A DNA stretch of 64,000 nt from Helopsaltes ochotensis (lineage: Eukaryota; Chordata; Aves; Passeriformes; Locustellidae): assembly GCA_013400155.1 (NCBI GenBank), contig VXBM01000197.1, positions 302,040 through 366,039 on the forward strand, given 5' to 3'. Positions 23,069 to 33,110 of the stretch are shown here, piece after piece. Both the position numbers and the translations under genes were made by a program. The notes below the pieces were generated by a model that was not told the DNA's origin, ran no database searches, and saw only the letters and a list, made by a program, of their open reading frames with translations. Every line of letters starts with the position of its first letter. Within the stretch, counting starts at the first letter, position 1.

Positions 23069-23652
23069 TGGTGGTCATTTAGCTTGTGTGGCATCCACTA
23101 AGCAGATGGGAGAAAAAAAAAATGTAGTCAAGGCTTGGGAGTTTTGCTCTGGGCCTGGCCTAGAGAGCCTTTGGCCATGGAGAGCACTCTTAGTTTGTGG
23201 TGCTTGCACAATGTATATGGAATAACGTGTCCCTGAAGCTGCAGCCCCTGTGGTGCTGGTTGCATGGAGCAGTTCTATGAGCTCAGGGATGTGGCACAGG
23301 GAATACTTGAAGGGCTGGATGTTGTGAGATAATACAGTGCAGTCTTGTCTGTGTGCCCTTGGGGAATGCTTTCTGGAGGAAACCATCTGTCACGTGGCCA
23401 TTGTACTCTTTTGGGGATGCTCTTGGAATGATCCAGAATGGAGACAGAATAAGTGTGAACTGATCGGGGATTTCAATTCACAATTCACTGTGGAGAATTG
23501 TGCTATGAAAGTATTTGTTGTACATTGAAAGTACATTGAAAGTATTGTCTGTATATTTTAGATACGGACAAGTACATTTTAGAAAAATACTCACATCTCC
23601 CTTGTCCATTGGCAGTGCCTATTAGCTTTCAGGGTTAAGAGAATGGCAATAG

Positions 23653-23693
23653 CAATAATAATAATAATAATAGTAGTAATAATAATAGTGATA
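23653..23693. repeat. (AAT)n microsatellite
   Basis: caataataataataataa with interrupting tag units, about 41 bp. Likely polymorphic. Confidence 0.9.
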
Positions 23694-24056
23694 AAACTAT
23701 AAGAACTTTTATCTTAAGTGTGACTGCCCAGGATTATATCACTGAGAAGCCTCTCAATGGGTGAGAAAGAAAGTCAGTGTTGGAGTTGTCAGAATCCATA
23801 CATCCAGTTGGAGCACCTAAATTGCAGAGGATAAATGTATTTTAGGGCCCAAACACATAAAGGGACCAGTATGGCAGATATGATTGACCAAATGGAAAAG
23901 CAAATGTTCTGTAAGACAGCAATCTGGAAAATCCCAATCTATTAGAGAGAAAATGAGGCTATTCAGCAATGATCTGGGTAATACAGGTGGGTTTAGATCT
24001 ACTCAAAGGTTTGGTGCAAATATTAAATGAAAGTAAAAAATATAGTGTTTTGTTTA

Positions 24057-24806
24057 CATAGAATCATAGAATGGTTTGGGCTGTAAGCGACCTTATAGAC
24101 CATCTAGTTCCAAACTTCTGCTATGGACAGGGACACCTCCCACTAGACCAGGTTGCTCAGAGCCCCATCCAGCCTGGCCTCGGACACTTCCAGGGATGGG
24201 ACATCCACAGCTTCTCCGGGCAACCTGTTGCCTCATGACCCCCAGGGTAAAGAATTTCTTCCCAATATTTAATCTAAACCTACTCTCTTGCAGTTTAAAG
24301 CCATTAACCCTTGCCTGCCCTTATGCAAAGTTGCTCTCCAGGTCTCTTGTAGGTCCCTTGAGACCCATAAGGCTTCTGTAAGGTCTCCCTGGAGCCTTCT
24401 TTTCTCCAGGATGAACAACCCCAATTCTCTCGGCCTGTCTTTGTATAACAGAGGTACTTCAGTCCTGAGATCATTGTTGTGGCCTCCTGTGGTCTCACTA
24501 CAGCAGATCAATGTCCTTGCTCTGTTGGGGGCCCTGGAGCTCAGGTGAGGTCTCACCAGAGCAGAGTAGAGGGGGACAATCACCTCCATGGACCCGCTGC
24601 CCACGCTGCTTTGATGCCGCCCAGTACACAGCTGGCTTTCTGGGCTGCCAGGCTGCACTGTCAGGTCACGTTGACCTTCTCACCCATCAACATCCACGTG
24701 TCCTTCTCTGCAGGGCTGCTTTCAATCCCTTCATCCACCAGCCTGTACCTGTGCTTGAGACCACCCTGACCTATGTGCAGGATCTTGCTCTTGGCCTCAT
24801 TGAACT
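24057..24806 (-). mobile_element. CR1 LINE, 5'-truncated, 3' UTR plus ORF2 end
   Basis: The left edge reads catagaatcatagaatgg, the reverse complement of the CR1 3' tail. The minus strand carries the ORF2 C-terminus: PLYSALVRPHL, RELGLFILEKRRLQGDL near 24400 and neighbouring motifs of the RT thumb region. The part from about 24600 to 24806 continues into upstream ORF2 sequence in degraded form and ends in gcctcattgaact. About 750 bp, frameshifted and non-functional. Confidence 0.93.
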
Positions 24807-26084
24807 CTGTGGATGTATTTACACGTTATTTTACTCTGTTTCCTCAAAATAATAACATATAGAAACAATAATTAATGGACAAATACATCAATCATAAATT
24901 CTGTTCCAGAAAAATGACTGTGTTGACAAAGTCAGGATCTTTTCAAACACTAGAAAACCAGGAACAGAAATCTGAATTCCCAAAGATTTAAATGACACTT
25001 TTCCTCCAGAGCTAGCAGGGGAGTAGGGATTCTCCATACTTCAAGAAATATCTTAAGGAACAAAAGAAAGACAGAACAGAAGATGCATTGGGATTACAGT
25101 ATTGAGAGTTGAAAACTGAGTTCAGCTGGACCACAGTACCAATTTCAGCGAACACTCTCACAAAGAGAATGTGACTCCACTGCTCAGTCAGTCTGGGAAA
25201 CTGTGTTGAAATCACAGCTCATCAATTAAAACATCTTCAGAGAAAATCCACAGAGACAAAACTTTCTTAAAGAGGTAAAAGAAAGAAAATAAGTCAATGC
25301 AAAGCTGCTTCTCAAGGGAGTTACGTAAAAAAGGAAAAGTCCTGAAATGTATGCAGGAACTAGATGAATTGAAACAATCATGAAAGCAGTAAGACATAAT
25401 ATTGTCGTCTCAGGAATGAAATTAAGATTTGATAATAAAAATAAGTGGATACACAGTCTACATGAACACTTAGGGAATTTGAACTTAGCCCTTTTTATAA
25501 CATCTGATGATGCTTTGGATGGTATTGAATCGTGATTCATGTATTCAGAATGAATACATGAAAAAAGAACCTTTTTACACCATCAAAGGCATTCTTATGA
25601 ACAAAATAAGCTCTTGATGAGTCAAAACTGACACAAAATTGTTGTTTAATAAATGAAGTTAATAAATCTCAAGGAGGATTGCTCTTACTTTTATATTTTC
25701 AACAGATCCTTTTTAAAGACATTCTTATTTTATCAAACCTTTCTGGAGTCCCTTCTCTTCAAGCCATAAAAACTGGGAAGGGTATCTTTGTTTCAAGAAT
25801 CAGTGACTAAAAATAGTTGTCTCAAGTTGATAAGCTAAATCTTGCCACTTTGCTTTAAGCTTCCATCTCCTGCCTCTCTGAGGTCAAAATATGGTTACTC
25901 TGTGAATTTTATGGAAGAGAAAAAAAATAATGGACCCTGTGACCTTCATTGGTTCAATTACCTTAACTTTTAGTCTTCTATACATTTCTTAATATACCCA
26001 GCATTTGCCTTCATTGATGTGGATACTTATTTTATGTAAGTAACCTTTATGTAAGACAAACCTTTGTTCTCTATGGGACAAGGG
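24807..26084. other. Intergenic, nothing recognised
   Basis: AT-rich single-copy-looking sequence between two CR1 copies in opposite orientation. Open frames on the minus strand (25012-25540, up to 104 codons) have no recognisable domain. Confidence 0.75.
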
Positions 26085-27684
26085 AGGGAACTTACAATCT
26101 GCAGATGAGGAGAAGGCAGAAGTGCTTAAGGCCTACTTTGCCTCAGTTTTTAGTGGGAAGATGACTTGCCTTTAAGACAGCTGTCTGCTTGGGTTGGTTG
26201 AAGGTGTCAGGGAACAGAATGGTCCCCCCCCATTATCCAAGAGGAGGCAGGCAGAGAACTGCTGAAATGCTTGGATATTCATAAATGGGACCAGATGGGA
26301 TCCATCCCAGGGTGATGAGGGAGCTGGCAGATGAGCTTGAGAAGCTGGTCTCCATCATTTACCGACAGTCCCGGCTCACTGGTGAGGTTCTGGATGACTG
26401 GAAGCTGGTCAGTGTGACACCCATTCACAAAAAGGGTGGGAAGGAGGATCCTGGTAATTATAGGCCAATTAACCTGACCTCGGTACCTGGCAAGATAATG
26501 GAACAGTTTTTATTGAGTGTCATCACACAGAATTTACAGGATGGCCAGGGCATCAGACCCAGCCAGCATGGGTTTAGGAGAGGTAGGTCAAGTTTGACCA
26601 ACCTGGTCTCCTTTCATGACCAGGTGACCCGCCTGGTGGATGCAGGGAGGCTGTGGATAGTGTCAAAGGCCTTGCTGAAGTCCAGATAGACAACGTCTCC
26701 CACAGCACGCTCCAGGAAAAGCTGGCAGCCCATGGCTTGGACAGGAGCACTCTGTGCTGGGTTAGGAACTGCCTGCATGGCCCGGCCAGGGAGTGGTGGG
26801 GAACCGTGCTGCACCCAGCTGGGGGCCAGGCACCAGTGGTGTCCCTCAGGGGTCTGTGCTGGGCCAGCTCTGTTCAATGTTTTTATTGATGACATGGATG
26901 AGGCTATTGAGTCTTTTGTTAGCAAATTTGTAGATGGCACTAAGCTGGTGAGGCTACATCTCGAGTGCTGTGTCCAGCTCTGTCCCTCAGTTTAGGAAGG
27001 ACACTGAGTGCTGTGTCCAGCTCTGGTCCCTCAGTTTAGGAAGGACACTGAGTGCTGTGTCCAGCTCTGTCCCTCAGTTTGGGAAGGACATTGAGTGCTG
27101 TGTCCAGCTCTGTCCCTCAGTTTGGGAAGGACATTGAGTGCTGTGTCCAGCTCTGTCCCTCGGTTTGGGAAGGGCATTGAGTGCTGTGTCCAGCTCTTTC
27201 CCTCAGTTTAGGAAGGATGTTGAGATGCTTGAGCACATCCAGAGGAGGCAACGAGGCTGGTGAGGGGCTTGGAGCACAAGCCCTGTGAGGAACGGCTGAA
27301 GGAGCTGGGATTGTTTAGCCTGGAGAAGAGGAGACTCAGAGGTGACCTTATCACTCTCCACAACTTCCTGAAGGGTGGCTGTAGCCAGCTGGGGGTTGGT
27401 CTCTTTCTCCAGGCAGCAACTGACAGAATGAAAGGACACAGTCCCAAGCTGTGTCAAGGGAAATATAGGTTGGATATTAGGAAAAAGTTTTTATGGAAAG
27501 AGTGATAAAGTACTGGAATGGCCTGCCTGGGGAGGTGGTGGAGTCACCATCCCTGGATGTGTTTAAAAAAAGACTGGATGTGGCACTTGGTGCCATGATC
27601 TAGTTGAGGTGTTAGGGCATGGGTTGGACTCGATGACCTTGAAGGTCTCTTCCAACCTGGTCATTCTGTGATTCTGTGATTCTG
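26085..27684 (+). mobile_element. CR1 LINE with 3' tail, internally rearranged
   Basis: Starts in ORF2 (gcagatgaggagaaggcaga, then ctttgcctcagttttta) and ends with the complete avian CR1 3' end: gttggactcgatgaccttga, ccaacctggtc and attctgtg repeated. An open stretch of 134 codons at 26285-26689 encodes RT blocks GPDGIHPRV, DDWKLVSVTPIHKKGGKEDP, NYRPINLTSVPGKIMEQ and QHGFRRG. Three structural defects follow: a 35 bp inversion over RT motif A (26660-26694), FVDG in place of the catalytic FADD box near 26930, and an internal deletion from FADDTKL to LVRPHLE filled by a 43 bp tandem array (26963-27221). The downstream part again reads as ORF2 C-terminus (GLEHKPCEERLKELGLFSLE). Dead copy. Confidence 0.95.
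26963..27221 (+). repeat. 43 bp x 6 tandem repeat inside CR1
   Basis: Units start at 26963, 27006, 27050, 27093, 27136 and 27179. All are 43 bp except unit 2 (44 bp). Consensus begins gagtgctgtgtccagctctg and ends gttt(a/g)ggaaggacatt. In an ordinary CR1 this segment, coding for the ...EYCVQL... part of ORF2, occurs once. Units 3-5 share ttggga and units 1, 2 and 6 share ttagga, suggesting stepwise amplification. Confidence 0.95.
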
Positions 27685-30600
27685 ATCACTAACTCTGTAA
27701 ATGCAAAAAGTGAGTAATGAAACTTATTTCTTAGATAACATTTCTTTAGCCACTGTAATTTTTATTGCTCATCATAATAATGGTAGAATTATGAATATCA
27801 TGCAGAATATCTTGTGTTCCATTTCCCTCTGAACAATGTATGTGAGGACAATTTTGTGTCTGGAGCCATGGCCGTGCCAAACAGGGACTAGTGAATCCAG
27901 TGTTGTTATAACACAGTTAACTTTTGAATGAAAAATTCTAATTATATTACTGTCATTTCTCCAGTCCATCTTGGAATAATCTGACCTCTAATTATTAGCT
28001 CAAACAATAGTCTGAGCTATCTTTCCACAATGGATTAGCACCTTCAGATTATAAAGGTATCAGATCATCCTTGAGGTATCTGCTGTCTTTGTCCACTGAC
28101 AAATATTAAGCAGCCCAAAATCATGGAAATTATTTTGGAAATGGAAATGAACTAACACCCAAGACAAAACCACTGTATTCCAGAAAAACAGATATGTAAG
28201 AGCTACTGCATAATTTTAGGACTGTGATGTGCCAAACACTTCCTGAAGACTTTTCTCAGTGAGCTAAATTAACCCTTGCACTATTTACTTCACTTTTTAA
28301 CATAAAGTCCTGAGAGGGCATTTGCCAAGAAAGGTTTCTATAAGTGTTTATAGTTTGGGCTTTGCTTCAAAATTATAGGAAAAAAAAGATTGAAAGCTCT
28401 TTTTTTTTTCTCCCTTTTCCACACTAGTGTTGTTTCATTGGCCTAATCAAGATGAGAAGTCAGTTGTAAATTTATATTTGTCTGGCTTTGACAGTTTTCT
28501 CACTAATTTACTAAGCTTCCTAGCCAAAAGACAAAGAATGCTTTTGCTGTGTATGGGAATTTAATATGCTTAAAAACATGGAGTTGTAAGAAACACACCT
28601 TGTAATGTATATCTCTCTACACATTTTGTTAAAGGAAAACAGAAAGAGAGGGAAAGGGCCTGTTATAAGGTGGACCTTTTATGAAAAGTTCTGGATAACA
28701 TAATTGGAATAGAAACAAGGGGGTCCTATAGAAATGTAACAGAACAGTATAAAATTACTCTAAAACCTATGGAGCATTATATCTTTTATATGAAGGTTTT
28801 TTTAGCCATTGTATCGAATTTAATAGAAGAGGTATCTGAGCTATAGGATGGTAGGGAGAAAAAAAAAAAAAAAGCAGCTGTAGAAAGCGTATCGTTTTGT
28901 ATTAAATTCCACAGGAGTGTTCCATGAGGGCTGGGCTGTTTCTGAGTGTATCCTGTACGTGTTTCTTCTCTCTCTACTCCTGTGGCGAGCTGAACTTTGG
29001 TTTTAGTCTGCAGCACATTCTGAATGCACGAGTAGCCTTTTGTGGGGAAAAAAGAAGATAGTTCTCTGTCTCATTAATCTGCAGATTCATGTGGAAGTCT
29101 ATGCTGTCTTAAACTTTATTGGCAGGTCACCATGCAGCTGCATGAGCCATTGTGTTTGAGTTCTAAATGGGGACGTACAATAGGCACTGTACCTTCTGGT
29201 GTAAAACGTACACAGGAAATCACATACCACTACCATCAGCAACTGAGGTTTTGTATTATTTCAATGGACTGAGGGCCCTTTTTTAGTGCACTAGGGAGCT
29301 AAGAAAGTGTACATAAAGGACAGCATAACAGCATCCTTGCCCGAGTTGGTAGAAATGAGAGAAACTACTTTGGTTTTTGGGTTTTTTTTTTGGTGTTGAT
29401 ATCCAGGGCAGGTTGATTATGTATGAGCCATGAACACAAGATTAGTGGTATTATGTTAAAAACATTACTTTTAGAAAGCCAAACAGGTCAGATATTTAGA
29501 ATTCTCAATTATTCCTATTACAGTATTCAAAACAGAATTTGGGAAGGTTGCTGCTGAAGCCAATATGACAGGAATTGGAAATGACAAAAGGGTCTAAGTT
29601 CTTCCAAATCTAGGAAGGATAAAAAAGTGTCAAAACAGTAATAAACCACAACCAGGTCAACAGGTCCATCCACATGAGAAAACCAGCATTTAACAGAAAG
29701 GTCTCTGAAACTTCTGAAGAACAGAAGATTGGTAGGAAAGCATTTTTATGAGAAATAAAATGTGCCTTCCTGTCAGGGAGGAAGGGTGTTGCAGGGTGCT
29801 TGAGAAATGGAAAAAAAAAGTACCATTAAACCTCAATATGAATAAAGATCAGGTGAGAGAGGATGTCACCCTGTGGCCTTTGGAACTGTATTTCTGCTGC
29901 CTCCTGAAATTATGTTTTCCTGAAACAAAGGAACAGTGTTATGGAAAAGTGGGTGCCAGATACTTTAGGAAAATGAGACACAGTGAAGCGGATAGAAGAG
30001 ACAAAGACAATAGCAATCATATGCAATAAAGTGAAGGCAGCTGAGGTCTGAGACAAAGGTGAATATTCTGAGCCAGCAAGATGACTGAAGCAGGGGAAGG
30101 AAGGAGGGAAAGGTGATTCACAATAACATTTGAAAGACATTGGCTTGAATATTTATCAATGTCACAGCAAACTTAGCTTGGCAGCCTTGGTGGCTGACTT
30201 CGTTCTTTCGGCAGTTTCCCACCCTTAAGATGACAAACAGGCATGTGGCTCGAGGTACAGCTCTTAATGTGAGCCGAATGCAGCAGTTCTTAGGCTCACA
30301 TGCCGATTACACAGGCACTGCAGTTGCCATTTTATAGCTTTGCTATAGACATAGCTGAGGTTTTCACTCGTAGCAACATCCTGGATTCTGGAATGCTGCA
30401 CATTTACAGAGGTGTGGAGGCAAACATACAGCAGGACATGCAGAAAATTCTGTGCAGCTTCTTTGAGTACCTCACTTGCTCTGAGTCTATTCAAATTAGT
30501 GTAGGTCCTATGCCCTGGTCAATGACTGCTACATCTTTAGTAGAGAAATAACTAAAGTAAGTCTGAAGTGATTAATCCCCCTGATTTTTTGATAGATACA

Positions 30601-31773
30601 AAAGTACTCCAGTAATTAATTTTTTTGGCTGATAGTGAGGGTCTAATTAATAGTGCTTGTGCAAGAGTTTCTTCTGCACGTACACGATGGCATTCTGAAG
30701 TGACTGGTTGCTGAAGGGTAGGATGCAGGGACTATTAAATACCTTAGAGAAGTGCCCAATCAATACATTTTGGAGCTCTACTCAATGCTGTATCCCAGCT
30801 TATTCAAAGTTAAAACTGCACCTCAACTCTTATATAAGGTCATGCTGCAAAAAGGCAGGAAAAGGACCATGGCTGCCCTTGGTGGCATTGGTAAAAGTGG
30901 AGTTAACTCCAAATGTCATAGGCCGTAACCAAGGCCAGAATTTGGTTATTTGTTTTGAATCAGTGCTATCAATAAAAGTCTGCCAAAAATAACCAACTGG
31001 TAAATATTAATTTAAACAGAAAAATTGGAAGTCACTTGCACACTGAGTTGCAACATGGGGCCATTCCATGCTGGCAGTAAGAGGATAATCATGCGAAGTG
31101 CCAAAAAATACCTGGAAAGCATTACTTCTGTGTGACATCCAATAAAGATGCTGCACACACCCCTACATTTTTCAGCAATTAAATATCTGAAAATGAAAGT
31201 GCTCTCTTTCCCCAATTCCCCAACTGCAATGGCCAAAGTACAGCCCAGCGATGCCGCAATAGAAGTTTTTCAGGGTGGCCCCTCTGCACAACAGCTGTTT
31301 CTCAGTCTGATAGTAGCATCTCCAACCAGCTGCTTCAGTTTGCTCCTGGCTGTCACTGCTATAGGTTAATAGGAACAGAGGCAAGAGAAGGGCCTAGGCC
31401 AGCATAAAGCAGAAATAACAAAATTTTCTGCCAAAAGGGAGTGTGGGATAAGAACTTTAATGGGCAAGCAAACAAAGAATCAGACTGAAGCCCGAGGCGC
31501 TTCAGTGTGTTGGCAATAGACACACAGTCCTGGAACAAGTGCAGCCCAGAGTCTAAATTTGAAAAGACTGTGGGGCCTCTGTGCCAATAAAGTTTGGCTC
31601 TGTGTATACATGTGTGCATGTATATCTATATCCCCACACCAAATATGTAGTTGTGATAATCACGTAGTAAATTACAGAGCCATATGATGAACTGCATGTG
31701 CCTTTGACCACCTCACCTGCCCCCTGCCAGCTAATCCATCTCTGTTTGGATTTGCTCTGTCATTACAAACCAA

Positions 31774-31840
31774 GGCTTTAATCCTGCAAACACTTATGTG
31801 TATACTTAACTTTAAGCACTGGAGCAGTCCAGTCGAAAAC
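31774..31840. repeat. Palindromic amniote repeat, 'tcctgcaaacactta' type
   Basis: Reads ctttaatcctgcaaacactt then atacttaactttaagcac and gagcagtccagtc, matching half of a hairpin repeat common in archosaurs and turtles (tcctgcaagcacttatgcacgtgcttaac...aagcatgtgagtagtcccattga). Half copy, degenerate. Confidence 0.6.
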
Positions 31841-32002
31841 AAGTTTGGCTGGGTGTAATTTCAGCTTCGACTTTCCGTGTGATCGTAATCCTGCTTTCTA
31901 CATTCAGTGGCAGCATTTTGGGCTTGTGATTTCTTTTAGCTGGTAGGACAACACCTCTGGCACTTACTGCTGTTTTGGTGTGTGCTGAGGATAAATCTGT
32001 AT

Positions 32003-32062
32003 TATTCCACTGGCTTCAGTTGTGTTACACCAATTTACACCACCTAAGAATCTGCCCTGTTG
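32003..32062. repeat. Palindromic amniote repeat, 'ttacaccaatttacacca' type
   Basis: Reads ccactggcttcagttgtgtt, acaccaatttacaccaccta and agaatctgccctg, the right half of the same family as the copy at 20519-20613. It lies about 160 bp from the repeat at 31774-31840. Confidence 0.65.
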
Positions 32063-33011
32063 GGAAAAGAAAGTCATGAGGATTACCGGACCTAATCTAC
32101 AAATCTACACGGGGTGAGTATCAATCCAAGCATAACACAAGGGCAGGGTACAAGTACCAGATTTCTTATCCAGACAAGACAGGGGGTGCAGGCTGATGGT
32201 TTGCTCTGCTGTGAAATCTATCCACCCACCCTCGTTTCATGAATGTAAGGAAGCTCTTGCAGAGCTCCTGCCACCTGCTCTCTCATGGCTTAAGCTCCAG
32301 ATTTTCTCTCTGTCCCCTTCCATAAACTGTGCAGAAAACAAAGACAAAAGCAGCAGAGGAGAAATGTAATTTTATACTGCAAAATACCATTCATAAGTCA
32401 CACAAACACTGAACCCTACAAATAATGGATCTGTCCTTTAGGGACAGTCCTTTCCGTGTCATTGTCTGGTACTTATGTTGTTGTTCATCTAACTAATTAC
32501 TGCTTTGAAAGGTATAGTCCTGCTGTCATGCCTAGATTAGCAGCAAGTGTTTGGCCAGCTACTTTCTTGTCACAGTTGATAATTATTTAATGAGTTCTGT
32601 TCTTCCCTAGGAAAGCAAGATTGGGATAGAATTGGACTTATTTTATCACAGTAGCATTGCTGCGCCTGTTGGCAGGTTTGACAGCAACAGCACTGGATTT
32701 CAGCAAGACAGAAGAAGAAGAATTTCCATAAGTAGTTCCTGAATCAGTTGGAAGCAATGGGGAAATTAATAGTAATGAGTGAATCTCAATGGACGCTTAC
32801 TCATTACTGTGTTAGCTGCCAGTCCTTTCCTGCAGCTGTAGCCGTGCTGGAAGCTGGGTGATGCTCTTAGCTAACAGAAGAGCCACTGTAAGTAAGTACA
32901 ATATGTTGCTGAAATGGGAAACCTGATTTCAGATCTCCAGATTCCTCCATCTGCAGGGGGGCACTGAAGTCACTTTTTTTTTTTTTTTCCTTTCTTTTCT
33001 TTCTTTTTCAG

Positions 33012-33110
33012 TGGACATCTGTTGATAAATGAAGGAGTGTCATCGCAGGACCACAAGGACTATTCCTTCAGGCTAGTGGTCTAAAAGAACGTTTGGAGCA
33101 ACAAAGGCAG
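33012..33110 (+). other. Candidate non-coding exon
   Basis: Preceded by an unusually strong plus-strand acceptor: a nearly pure pyrimidine tract of about 36 bases (32975-33009, ending ttcttttctttctttttcag), and followed 99 bases later by donor GGCAG|GTAAAG. All three frames contain stops, so if transcribed it would be lncRNA. No partner exon identified; a chance pairing is possible. Confidence 0.25.

Larger units (their letters stand above)
22221..24056. other. Low-complexity intergenic stretch
   Basis: Holds T-rich tracts (22185-22285), an A13 run near 22410, the (TTTTG)n tract (22912-23068) and the (AAT)n tract (23653-23693). The open frames of 60-134 codons at 22700-23230 mostly read through these simple repeats and are not credible genes. 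Confidence 0.8.

Noticed and set aside
22697..23225. Phe/Cys-rich and Lys/Asn-rich frames of 76-134 codons
   Set aside because: They are translations of the (TTTTG)n / (CAAAA)n tract.
26614..26940. Minus-strand 108-codon frame containing VVYLDFSKAFDT
   Set aside because: Not a minus-strand RT gene; it arises from the micro-inverted motif in a plus-strand CR1.
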